DNA of 8,334 nucleotides from an uncultured Victivallales bacterium (lineage in GTDB: Bacteria > Verrucomicrobiota > Lentisphaeria > Oligosphaerales > JAFGRS01), in assembly GCA_903834675.1 (NCBI GenBank), contig CAILKC010000739.1, positions 1-8,334 of the forward strand. The letters run 5' to 3'. This document shows positions 1 through 6,815 of the stretch, piece after piece. How positions within the stretch are numbered: position 1 is the first letter of the stretch; the number at the start of each line of letters is the position of its first letter. The notes under the pieces were generated by a model, which was not told the DNA's origin, did not search any database, and saw only the letters and a list, made by a program, of their open reading frames with translations. The position numbers and the translations under genes were made by a program.

Positions 1-4
1 AACC

Positions 5-183
5 GCGGTGGAGCCCACCGCATCTCCATCGGTCTTCTGGAGAGGCGCCTGGCCTCAGGCGCGGCGGTGGAGCCCACCGCATCTCCACCAAACCACGGTG
101 GCGGCCCACCGCATCTCCACCAAACCACGGTGGCGGCCCACCGCATCTCCACCATGCCGCGGTGGCGGCCCACCGCGTCTCAG
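5..183. repeat. Tandem array of hairpin-forming units, 32-bp period
   Basis: Five related units are visible, with hairpin cores at 5-21, 64-80, 95-112, 127-144 and 159-176. The last three cores start exactly 32 bp apart. The cores at 5 and 64 read GCGGTGG-AGC-CCACCGC (7-bp stem, 3-nt loop). The later ones read (A/G)CGGTGG-CGGC-CCACCGC (6 or 7-bp stem, 4-nt loop). Between cores lies a shared linker, CATCTCCACCAAACC or a close variant. Units 1 and 2 are separated by extra sequence at 31-62 with its own hairpin. The array may continue past the left edge, since the bases before unit 1 (AACC) match the linker end. It starts 3 bp beyond the stop of the URO-D gene, so its RNA copy would form the 3' end of that transcript. 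There is no T-run, so it is not a standard intrinsic terminator. It may stabilise or end the mRNA, or be a minisatellite/REP-type repeat; the function is inferred. Confidence 0.85.
45..62. other. Hairpin between repeat units 1 and 2
   Basis: GCGCCTG-GCCT-CAGGCGC forms a perfect 7-bp stem with a 4-nt loop. It lies in sequence that interrupts the 32-bp array and is unrelated to the repeat core. No T-run follows on either strand, so any terminator role would be weak. Confidence 0.55.
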
Positions 184-1622
184 AAGGACAACAGGCATTG
201 CCAGATGAACATATTGCCGAGGCCATCGACCTGGGACCAGACGCGCTCCATCAGGGCGGCATCGCCCGCGATCGGCCCGACCTCGGGGCGTTTCTGGGCC
301 CAGGGGACGCACTGTCCCGGCGGCGTCCGCCCCGCGGGGCTGGGCGCCAGGCCGCCGCTGCCAGCGTATTCGGCCGGGGTGAAGGTCGGGGCCTCGGGAT
401 CGCGCAGCGTCAATTCGTCGGTGTCGCGGTAGCACCCGTACTCGCGGGTTGCCTCAGTAAGAGCGCGCAGGTTCTCCGGCCGGGCATCGCTCTGGATGAT
501 GGCGCTGGCATCCATGACGTAGCCCCCGTCAGCCGCCACGCCCTCGATGACCTGACGGCAACGCTCGCGCACCTGGCCGGGCGTGCCACGCCCGAGGAGG
601 AGATTGGGGATGCCGCCACTGAGACAGAACTTCTGGCCCAGGCGCCGGTGCGCCTGGAAGATGTCCGCCATGTCCACGTGGTAGACGATGCTGCGGTCGG
701 GGAGTTCGGCAAAGGCATCCAGGTGCGCGTTCCAGTTGCCTTCGGCGTAGAACAGGGTCTGGTGGCCGTTTTTCCACAGCTCCAGGATGATCGGTTTGAG
801 AGTGGGCCAGTAGATGGTATTGAAGTGCTCGGGGGTGACGAAGGGCACGCAGCCGCGGTGCATCCAGAAGCCGACGGGCAGTTGCCGGCGCGGGTCGGCC
901 GAGCTCATGGCCACATTGGCCAGGTGCGGCTGTAAGGCCTCGCAGGCTGCCTTCACCTTGGCCGGCTGCGTCATCAAGTCCATGGTCAGCCCGATGTACC
1001 CGCGCAGCTTATCGGCGAGGATGTCCAGCGGCGCCTTGAGGATGCCGGCAATCGCCCCCGGCATGCCGAACTCGCGGCGCAGACGCTCGCACTGTGGCCC
1101 GAAGGCGGTGAAGTACTGCAGCATGGCCATGCCGCCCTTGACCAGGGCCAGGCTGCTGCGGTAGGTCGACGGACTGCCGGGCGCCACCACGTCCGCCGAG
1201 ACCCGCGGCAGCCAGACATTGTAGAGAAAGGCGGTCGGATCGGCAATCAGCGCGTCGTATTCGTCCGCCTTCATGAAGGCATGGTCTTCGTCGGGCTCAA
1301 GGTACTGGAAGCCGGACTCAACCGGCGCCTGGACGCCGGGGATGGCGTAGTAGCGCAGCCCGATGGCCTGGGTCAGGCCGGTCCAGACGTAGACCATGTT
1401 CGGCACCATGGCGTCCCAGTCGAAGTCCGCGGCGCAGCGGCAGACCGCCTCGAAAGCCTTGGCGTAGTCGTGGGTGACTTCCTGGTTGGTGAAGCCGGCA
1501 TAGCGCGCCGTGAACTCGGCCGCGAAGGGCCGGATCGGCACCCGGTCCGGCTTCTCGTTGCGTAGCGCCGTCAGGTAGCGGGTGAGTCGCTGGCGGTAGA
1601 GCCGTTCGGTATCGGCGGGCAT
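180..1622 (-). CDS. URO-D superfamily protein, substrate unknown
   Basis: A 480-residue cytosolic protein of the uroporphyrinogen decarboxylase / corrinoid methyltransferase (MtaA/MtbA-like) fold family. Visible landmarks are GLTMDLMTQPAKV (about 211-223), YAEGNWNAHLDAF (292-304), YHVDMADIF..LG..FCLSGGIPN (314-340) and DGGYVMDAS..QSDARPENLRAL (366-388), all in family order. True HemE is unlikely because its N-terminal RQAGR motif is absent. Aligned by eye to MtaA-type enzymes, the zinc ligands HxC...C appear as Y292-x-E294 and A374, so a standard zinc methyltransferase is also doubtful. The conserved-looking C-terminus (WSQVDGLGNMFIWQCLLSF) argues against truncation. Start: GGAG at 1632-1635 is 9 nt from the ATG at 1622 but only 3 nt from an in-frame ATG at 1628, so 1622 is preferred. 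It follows the RNase gene by about 60 bp and may be co-transcribed. No corrinoid protein partner is visible in the window. Family assignment is firm; function is unknown. Confidence 0.88.
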   Translation of the reverse strand: MPADTERLYRQRLTRYLTALRNEKPDRVPIRPFAAEFTARYAGFTNQEVTHDYAKAFEAVCRCAADFDWDAMVPNMVYVWTGLTQAIGLRYYAIPGVQAPVESGFQYLEPDEDHAFMKADEYDALIADPTAFLYNVWLPRVSADVVAPGSPSTYRSSLALVKGGMAMLQYFTAFGPQCERLRREFGMPGAIAGILKAPLDILADKLRGYIGLTMDLMTQPAKVKAACEALQPHLANVAMSSADPRRQLPVGFWMHRGCVPFVTPEHFNTIYWPTLKPIILELWKNGHQTLFYAEGNWNAHLDAFAELPDRSIVYHVDMADIFQAHRRLGQKFCLSGGIPNLLLGRGTPGQVRERCRQVIEGVAADGGYVMDASAIIQSDARPENLRALTEATREYGCYRDTDELTLRDPEAPTFTPAEYAGSGGLAPSPAGRTPPGQCVPWAQKRPEVGPIAGDAALMERVWSQVDGLGNMFIWQCLLSF

Positions 1623-1683
1623 GCGCATCGTCTCCGTGCTTCTACGGGTTCACCCCTGGTGCTCCGGCGCTCGACGCCAGCGC

Positions 1684-3411
1684 TCAGAGATCGGCGCCGG
1701 TGCCATCGTTGATGATCCGGAATTCCTCCATGTGCAAGGCCGGATCACCCCTGAACGTGAGTTTACCCCCAAACTGGGCCTCAAGCCCCGAGAGCAGGGC
1801 GGCGTCCTCATTCTTGAGGCGCTCGAGGATACTGGGGTGGACCATCACCCGCAGGTCCGCGGTGCGCCGGTTGCGCTGCAAGATCTCCTGCAGGCGGCGT
1901 TGAATCTCCACGCTCATGGTGGTAGCGGATTTCACCAGTCCACGCCCCTGACAGTAGGGGCAAGGGCAATAGACGGTGCTGCGCACGCTCTCGGTTTCGC
2001 GCTGGCGGGTCATCTCCACCAGCCCCAAGGCGCTGATGGGGTAGACCTTCGTCCGGGCCCGGTCTTTGGCCAGCGCGTCCTTCAGCGCGTGGAACACGGT
2101 CATCTGGTCCTTCTTCGAGCGCATGTCGATGAAGTCGATGACAATCAGCCCCCCGATATTGCGCAAGCGTAACTGGCGAGTCACCTCGCGCACCGCCTCC
2201 AGGTTGGCCGTCAGGATGGTCTCGGGGTGGTCCTTGCCGGAGCGGTTCTTGCCGGAGTTCACGTCGATGGCAATGAGGGCCTCGGTCTCGTCCACGCAGA
2301 TGTGACCGCCACCGGGCAACGGGACTTGCCGCCGGAAGATACGTTCAATCTGCTCGGAGAGGTTGTAGCGCTCAAACAAGGGCTTGGGGTTGCGGTACAG
2401 CCGGACCTTGACCCGTTCGGCCCGACTGAGCCTCGACACCAGCCCGTTGGCCAGGTCGAAGACCTCCTGCGAGTCGGTGACCACCTCGTCGACGTCTTCG
2501 GTCAGCAGATCGCGTAGCGAACGCTCAGGGAGGCTGGGCTCCTGATAGATGCAACAAGGGGCCTTGGTGGTGCGGCTGGTCTCTTCCAGCTTGCGCCAGA
2601 GGTCCAGCAACAAGGCCAGGTCGTCGTGGAACTGCTCCTCGCTGCGGCTCGCCCCGACGGTGCGGCAGATCAGCCCCATCCCTTCGGGAATATCCAGATG
2701 CTCCAGAATTTGGCGCAGACGCTCACGCTCCTCAGGGTTCTCGACGCGCTTGGAGACGCCGACATGGGTGGAGTTGGGCAGCAGGACCAGGTAGCGACCC
2801 GGAATGCTCAGGTTGGTGGTCACCCGGGCGCCCTTGTTGCCGATGGGGCCCTTGCTGACCTGGACGGGCACGTCCTGACCGACCTTGAACAACTCCGGTA
2901 TGTCCTCGACCGTAAACGTCGTCCGCCGGGGCCGACGCGGGCGGCGGCGCGGACGGCGGTCCCCGGCCGGGCGATCCTCCGGCGCCGGCGCATCCGCCGC
3001 GCTGCCGGCAGGGTCACCCTGCAACCGCAAGAGCCGCTTCAGACGCCCCAGTAACCCCGCCGCCGGAACCGCCACCACCGCGGCCGCCTCGGGGGCGTCC
3101 GCCACCTCGGCTTCCGGGACGTCTTCCTCCGCCTGCCGTTGGCGCCGGGCGGGCGATTCCTCGCCCCCCTCGAGCATGTCCTGCGTTGCCGGAAGCATGT
3201 CCCAGTAGTGCAGGAACGCATTTTTCTCGGTTCCGATGTCCACAAAAGCCGCCTGTAACGACGGCTCCAGGTTACGGATGCGCCCCTTGAAGATGGAGCC
3301 GCTCAAGCGGCTGCGATCGGTCCGCTCAATCTGGAAGTCCTCCAGCTCGCCATTTTCAACGACCGCGACGCTGACCTGCAAGTCCTCGCTGTTGATCAGT
3401 ATCTGTTTCAT
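1684..3411 (-). CDS. rng: Ribonuclease E/G family endoribonuclease
   Basis: A 575-residue RNase G-sized endonuclease that cleaves single-stranded RNA in rRNA maturation and mRNA decay. Order of parts: an N-terminal S1 domain (about 36-73 and 174-215) split by a long insertion; a 5'-sensor region with R250-T251 (GLICRTVG); the DNase I-like catalytic domain with magnesium ligands D383 (EALIAIDVNSGK) and D426 (GGLIVIDFIDM), 43 residues apart as in E. coli RNase E D303/D346; and the Zn-link CPYCQG (C484, C487). The protein ends soon after, lacking the long RNase E degradosome scaffold, so RNase G is the better name. The insertion (about 75-165) is Ala/Pro/Glu-rich and ends in an arginine run (DRRPRRRPRRPRR, 151-163). 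The ATG lies 13 bp after the fmt stop. A GAGGAG sits 16 nt upstream, too far for a standard ribosome site, so translation is probably coupled to fmt. Identification is strong; the rng versus rne label is by length. Confidence 0.96.
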   Translation of the reverse strand: MKQILINSEDLQVSVAVVENGELEDFQIERTDRSRLSGSIFKGRIRNLEPSLQAAFVDIGTEKNAFLHYWDMLPATQDMLEGGEESPARRQRQAEEDVPEAEVADAPEAAAVVAVPAAGLLGRLKRLLRLQGDPAGSAADAPAPEDRPAGDRRPRRRPRRPRRTTFTVEDIPELFKVGQDVPVQVSKGPIGNKGARVTTNLSIPGRYLVLLPNSTHVGVSKRVENPEERERLRQILEHLDIPEGMGLICRTVGASRSEEQFHDDLALLLDLWRKLEETSRTTKAPCCIYQEPSLPERSLRDLLTEDVDEVVTDSQEVFDLANGLVSRLSRAERVKVRLYRNPKPLFERYNLSEQIERIFRRQVPLPGGGHICVDETEALIAIDVNSGKNRSGKDHPETILTANLEAVREVTRQLRLRNIGGLIVIDFIDMRSKKDQMTVFHALKDALAKDRARTKVYPISALGLVEMTRQRETESVRSTVYCPCPYCQGRGLVKSATTMSVEIQRRLQEILQRNRRTADLRVMVHPSILERLKNEDAALLSGLEAQFGGKLTFRGDPALHMEEFRIINDGTGADL

Positions 3412-3424
3412 AGGTAGTGCGGGT

Positions 3425-4408
3425 TCACTCCTCGCCTTCCGTCGTGGGGCCTAAGCGGGTTCCCGGCGGCACTCGATGGCCGCGCAGGAAGGTTTCCGCA
3501 GGCAGGTTGCTCCGGCCTTCTGCTCTTACGCTCAAGACGTGCAGACATCCCTGTCCACAGGCGACGATCCAAGCGGCGGGATCGGCCTGAAGAACCTCCC
3601 CGGGCTGGCCGGACTGGGGTACGGCAGCGACCGCGGCAGACAGGATTTGCAGGCGGCGCGGGCCGTGCGCTCCCGGAATCATCGTGTAAGCGCCGGGCCA
3701 CGGGATCATGGCGCGTACCTGACGCTCGATCTCGGCGGCGCCGCGCGACCAGTCAATGAGGCCGTGCTCTTTAGACAACTTGGGCGCGTAGGTCGCCCCC
3801 GCGGCAGGCTGCGGCTGCGGCACCAGGGCGCCGCGTGCCACGTCCACCATGCAGGTCACCAGCGCCCCGGCCGCCACCTGACTCAGGCGCGCCTCCAACT
3901 GTTCGGCCGTCTCGTCGGGACGGGTATCGAGCGCCAGGGTGCGCCAGATCGGACCCGTGTCGAGTCCGGCGTCCATCTGCATGAAGGTAATTCCGCTCTG
4001 CTGATCGCCGGCCAGGATCGCGGCACTGACCGGGGAGGCGCCGCGGTGACGCGGCAGCAGGCTCGCATGCACGTTCAGGCAGCCGCAGCGTGGCAGGCCC
4101 AGCAGACTCGGCCTGAGAATCTGGCCGAAGGCCGCCACCACCACCACGTCCGGCCGCAAAGCGCGCAAGCGCACCAAAAAGCCGTCGTCGTTCACTGAGG
4201 GAAGTCTGTCGGCGACGCAGCCCCGCGTTGCCGCGTGGGCGGCGACGGGGGTGGGTTCGAGCCGACGCTGCCGACCACAGGGCCGGTCCGGCTGCGTCCC
4301 CACGCCCAACAAGCGGACACGCCCGTCAGAGACGAGAGCGTCGAACAGGGGCACACCAAGCCGACCTGAAGAAAGGAAATAGGCCGAAACCGCGGCGCCG
4401 CACTCCAT
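3425..4408 (-). CDS. fmt: Methionyl-tRNA formyltransferase
   Basis: Formylates the amino group of Met-tRNA(fMet) using 10-formyltetrahydrofolate, giving the initiator tRNA for translation. About 327 residues, close to the usual 310-320. The N-terminal formyltransferase fold shows YFLSSGRLGVPLFDAL and QPDRPCGRQRRLEPTPV. The signature LNVHASLLPRHRGASPVSAAILAGD carries catalytic N112 and H114, and GLDTGPI supplies D150; this spacing equals E. coli N106/H108/D144. The C-terminal OB-like domain follows, including the APKLSKEHGLIDW linker and a final AEGRSNLPAETFLRGHRVPPGTRL. Start: the ATG at 4408 and a GTG at 4414 are both in frame and neither has a clear ribosome site. ATG is chosen and the difference is two residues. 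The gene is first in a likely fmt-rng(-URO-D) transcript and divergent from folK. Identification is strong. Confidence 0.96.
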   Translation of the reverse strand: MECGAAVSAYFLSSGRLGVPLFDALVSDGRVRLLGVGTQPDRPCGRQRRLEPTPVAAHAATRGCVADRLPSVNDDGFLVRLRALRPDVVVVAAFGQILRPSLLGLPRCGCLNVHASLLPRHRGASPVSAAILAGDQQSGITFMQMDAGLDTGPIWRTLALDTRPDETAEQLEARLSQVAAGALVTCMVDVARGALVPQPQPAAGATYAPKLSKEHGLIDWSRGAAEIERQVRAMIPWPGAYTMIPGAHGPRRLQILSAAVAAVPQSGQPGEVLQADPAAWIVACGQGCLHVLSVRAEGRSNLPAETFLRGHRVPPGTRLGPTTEGEE

Positions 4409-4446
4409 GAGCACATCATCCCACGGCCAGCCCCGCCGCGAGCATC

Positions 4447-4475
4447 GCGACAGCGCCGGCGCGCCGTACTATAGT
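4447..4475 (+). promoter_or_regulatory. Sigma70-type promoter for folK, possibly bidirectional
   Basis: The -35 GCGACA (4447-4452, 4/6 to TTGACA) and -10 TATAGT (4470-4475, 5/6) are separated by exactly 17 bp. They stand out in very GC-rich DNA. Transcription would start near 4482, about 45 nt before the folK GTG. The -10 lies in the perfect palindrome ACTATAGT (4468-4475), so the minus strand has an identical TATAGT facing fmt. Its minus-strand -35 (TTTCAT at 4491-4496) is poor. Confidence 0.55.
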
Positions 4476-4516
4476 TTCGCGCCTGTCCCAATGAAAGAAG
4501 TGGACGTGCCATTACC

Positions 4517-4520
4517 GGAG
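4517..4520 (+). promoter_or_regulatory. Ribosome binding site deciding the folK start
   Basis: GGAG lies 6 nt before the GTG at 4527. The in-frame ATG at 4491 has no comparable site and would give a leader of only about 9 nt from the predicted promoter. This favours the GTG start. Confidence 0.6.
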
Positions 4521-4526
4521 TTCACC

Positions 4527-5030
4527 GTGATCTCGGTTGCGATTGGGATCGGGGCCAACCGTGGCAACCCGCTCGATGCCATCACGCAGGCGCTGGAGCA
4601 ACTCCGGCGCGGTGGCGTCTTGCGCCTGCGTCGGGCACCCCTGTACCGAACCCGGCCCGTGGCCTGCGATCCCGAGACCCCGGAGTTTGTCAACACCGCG
4701 GTCACGGGGTTGTGGCGGGGCTCGCCGTTGGCGCTGTTGGCGCTGTGTCAAGCCATTGAGCAGGCCCTGGGCCGACCGGCCGCGCACTCGTCCCGGGCCG
4801 CGCGGGAGCTTGACCTCGATGTGCTCCTGGTCGGCGAGCGCTGGCTGGACTCCGCCGCCCTGACCGTCCCTCACCCACGCCTGACGCAGCGGCTCTTCGT
4901 GCTCGTGCCCCTGGCGGAGATCGCGCCGGACTGGCGCCTTCCGCCGACGCTCGAGACGGTGGCCGCTTGCCGGGATCGGCTCTTGCAGGAACCCGGCGCC
5001 GAGCTCTGGGGCCGGCCGTGTGATGGCTGA
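4527..5030 (+). CDS. folK: HPPK, folate-pathway pyrophosphokinase
   Basis: 2-amino-4-hydroxy-6-hydroxymethyldihydropteridine pyrophosphokinase transfers pyrophosphate from ATP to the pterin, the step before dihydropteroate synthase. From the GTG it is 167 residues, near the E. coli length of 159. Landmarks: VAIGIGANRGNP at the start; LYRTRPVACDPETPEFVNTAV with pterin-binding N56; RELDLDVLLVG with the two magnesium aspartates D96 and D98 (E. coli D95/D97); and LTVPHPRLTQRLFVLVPLAEIAPDW. The usual RxRxxRWGPR stretch before the aspartates is replaced by GRPAAHSSRAARELDLD. This keeps the equivalents of R82 and R92 but changes R84 to Ala and W89 to Arg. Start choice rests on the GGAG at 4517. The frame stays open upstream to 4407, but those residues lie beyond the family N-terminus and cross the promoter; ATG 4491 is the alternative. 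It is the only plus-strand gene and converges with the next gene, with 13 bp between stops. No other folate gene is in the window. Confidence 0.95.
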   Translation: MISVAIGIGANRGNPLDAITQALEQLRRGGVLRLRRAPLYRTRPVACDPETPEFVNTAVTGLWRGSPLALLALCQAIEQALGRPAAHSSRAARELDLDVLLVGERWLDSAALTVPHPRLTQRLFVLVPLAEIAPDWRLPPTLETVAACRDRLLQEPGAELWGRPCDG

Positions 5031-5043
5031 GCCCCCAATGCGG

Positions 5044-5805
5044 CTAGGCTGAGGTCGCCCCAAAGCGCCGACGAAGGCCCCTCTCCAGGTCCTTGATCTC
5101 GTCGGCGTTGAAAGGCGGATTGGCACGAGCCCGTTCAAGCAGAGCGCGTCCCGTTACCCCACGCTCCCGCTCGAGCCACAGGAGCCCCCAGGCGATGGCG
5201 TAGCTGTTGCCGCTGGCCCGCTGCATCAGGGCACTGGAAAAAATCGCCTGCAGCGGGAGTCGGCGCCGGGTCTGCAACAGGTAGCGGAGCACCTCCTCCC
5301 GCTCGCGGTTGGCCAGGGGGTCACCAACAGCGTCCACGCCCATTTCGAAAAGTGTGGACAGCCCTTCGCCAAGCCAGAATGGCACGGCGCCCGCAGCCGG
5401 GAACCAGGCTTGGGCGAGAACCGCGTGAGCCGTCTCATGCCGCAGGATCGCCGCGCCGGCCGGGGTGGTGGCATCGGCGATGACCAGCAGGGACCGACCA
5501 TCGGGCGAACAGCGCCCCACGACGCCTTGTTTTTCCCTGCCGAGTTGGCGCAGCAACGACTGAGCCCGGCTGTCGCTGGGCCGGAGGTAGGTAACCTTGA
5601 TGGACCAGGCGCCGTCCGCAGCCTCCCCGCAATACCGCCGTACCGCCCGGACCGTCTGGACCATCACCTGCCGTTCCGCGTCGCCCCCCGGTTCCTCCGG
5701 GAGTGCCGCAAAGAACGCGCTGGAATCAGAAGCCGACGGCCGGCGAGACAGGCATCCCAGGGTCAGGCTGGACAGACACGCCAAAAGCAGGACGATACGC
5801 TTCAC
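5044..5805 (-). CDS. Probable lipoprotein with HExxH zinc-peptidase domain
   Basis: A 253-residue exported protein. An n-region with K2/R3 and a hydrophobic stretch lead to LTLGC, a slightly imperfect lipobox with the lipidated Cys at 18. The mature part resembles the peptidase-MA/DUF1570 gluzincin group. H123-E124-T-A-H127 gives two zinc ligands and the catalytic Glu, and WLGEGLSTLFE supplies the likely third ligand E147. NSYAIAWGLLWLERERG (200-216) is the typical downstream helix of that group. It is probably a cell-envelope metallopeptidase; the substrate cannot be told. Start is GTG at 5805 with GGAG at 5813-5816, 7 nt away, placed inside the 3' end of the upstream gene. The two genes overlap by 80 bp, which suggests translational coupling. 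It is the last gene of the three-gene envelope cluster. The motif is clear; the peptidase activity is inferred. Confidence 0.8.
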   Translation of the reverse strand: MKRIVLLLACLSSLTLGCLSRRPSASDSSAFFAALPEEPGGDAERQVMVQTVRAVRRYCGEAADGAWSIKVTYLRPSDSRAQSLLRQLGREKQGVVGRCSPDGRSLLVIADATTPAGAAILRHETAHAVLAQAWFPAAGAVPFWLGEGLSTLFEMGVDAVGDPLANREREEVLRYLLQTRRRLPLQAIFSSALMQRASGNSYAIAWGLLWLERERGVTGRALLERARANPPFNADEIKDLERGLRRRFGATSA

Positions 5806-6790
5806 GGATACTCTCCAGGAGCGCCGATTTTTCGCTGACGGTCAAGCCTTGGAGCCGGCCCCGCCGCTGGGCCCGATCCCAGGTGCGCTGGATGCTGTGC
5901 GCATAGTCCAGATACGCCCCGCCGTAGCGCGCAACCGCTTCCGCGCTCCGGGGGAAACCGTAAAACCACTCGCCTACCAGGAGACTGACGTTGACCCCCC
6001 GGGCCGGCGTCAGGCGCCAATCTGCCTCATAATCTCGCAACAGCCCGCGTGCGGTTTCCTCCCGCACCAAGACATCATCGTCGCTGAACGCGGGATTCCG
6101 CCACGTCCCCGCCAGCAAGAAGCAGGAATTCTGCTTGACGGCGTTGGCGTTGACGACCTGTTCCGGTCTGACGCCCGCGAGCTGCTGGAGGTGATCCCCG
6201 ATCCGGGTCAGGGCGCGTGCCGTCCTGGGAAACGGCTCCGGCAACGCGGCACGGCGGTAGATTTCGTTGGCGAAACCGACGCAGTAGAGGCTGGAGCTGC
6301 GACCGGGAACATCCTGCATGGTGTAGTCGAAACTCGCCCGTGACAGGACGGGATCCTCGAGCCAGAGGCGCATCTGTCGGGGGATCTCATCCCGCTGTTC
6401 CTGGGGGAGACGGGCCCGGTAGACAGCCAACCGCAGCAGGCCCCCCACGGCCCGGCGCAACGGGCGCTGCTGCACCTTGCCAGAAGATACCCCGGCCAGC
6501 AACCACTCCCCCCGCGCCGAGCGCAGCAGCAACTCGGCGTGACTGTACACCGGACCGGGCGCCGCGCCGTTAGAGAAGACCCCTAGCAGGGCGGCATCCG
6601 GGGCGGCTGACAGCATCACCGCCACATCCCCATCCTGAAGACTTGCCTCGACGGCATCGAAACCAGGATCCGCCCCCGGACGCAACCTCGGCGTCTGACA
6701 CCCCGCGAGTAGCACGCCCAAGGCAGCCATGATCAACCCGGCAAGAAGGGACAACCCGCGCGGGTAGCCAGCCGCCAGGAGGCCTGTCAC
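5726..6790 (-). CDS. Lipoprotein with YiiX-like permuted NlpC/P60 domain
   Basis: From the GTG at 6790 this is 354 residues. The N-terminus MTGLLAAGYPRGLSLLAGLIMAALGVLLAGC is a classic lipoprotein signal with lipobox LAGC, Cys at 31. The mature region begins with a circularly permuted papain-like pattern: LQDGDVAVML (about 50-59), then YSHAELLL with the putative catalytic H84, LAGVSSGKV, and later SSLYCVGFANEIYR with the putative nucleophile C170. Histidine before cysteine is the order seen in the YiiX/YebB (PF05708-like) group of the NlpC/P60 superfamily, which act as cysteine peptidases, amidases or acyl hydrolases. The C-terminal half (about 200-354) has no motif I recognise. The start is uncertain: no candidate has a good ribosome site, and the frame is open to GTG 6895, which would overlap the upstream gene by 80 bp. 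GTG 6790 is 25 bp past that gene's stop and gives the best signal peptide. The substrate is unknown. Confidence 0.78.
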   Translation of the reverse strand: MTGLLAAGYPRGLSLLAGLIMAALGVLLAGCQTPRLRPGADPGFDAVEASLQDGDVAVMLSAAPDAALLGVFSNGAAPGPVYSHAELLLRSARGEWLLAGVSSGKVQQRPLRRAVGGLLRLAVYRARLPQEQRDEIPRQMRLWLEDPVLSRASFDYTMQDVPGRSSSLYCVGFANEIYRRAALPEPFPRTARALTRIGDHLQQLAGVRPEQVVNANAVKQNSCFLLAGTWRNPAFSDDDVLVREETARGLLRDYEADWRLTPARGVNVSLLVGEWFYGFPRSAEAVARYGGAYLDYAHSIQRTWDRAQRRGRLQGLTVSEKSALLESIREAYRPAFGVSVQPDPGMPVSPAVGF

Positions 6791-6815
6791 AGGTGGATTC
6801 AGCGCGTCGCCCCCG

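Noticed and set aside
1..183. Possible CRISPR array, because of evenly spaced short palindromic repeats
   Set aside because: The units are true tandem repeats: the linkers are near-identical rather than unique spacers, and no cas gene is present.
162..935. 257-residue plus-strand open frame opposite the URO-D gene
   Set aside because: It is antisense to a gene with clear family motifs, has no recognisable domain, and its length is expected from high GC content.
1661..1683. Hairpin between the RNase and URO-D genes as a terminator
   Set aside because: The stem is about 6 bp with a G-T pair and a mismatch, and no T-run follows; too weak to call.
3476..4198. 240-residue plus-strand open frame opposite fmt
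   Set aside because: It mirrors the fmt coding strand, with no motif or ribosome site.
4407..4526. Longer folK N-terminus starting at 4407 or 4491
   Set aside because: The upstream residues lie before the family N-terminus and cross a good promoter, and neither start has a ribosome site.
5003..5043. GGGGC...GCCCC pairing at the end of folK as an intrinsic terminator
   Set aside because: The loop is long, the stem lies partly in coding sequence and there is no T-run.
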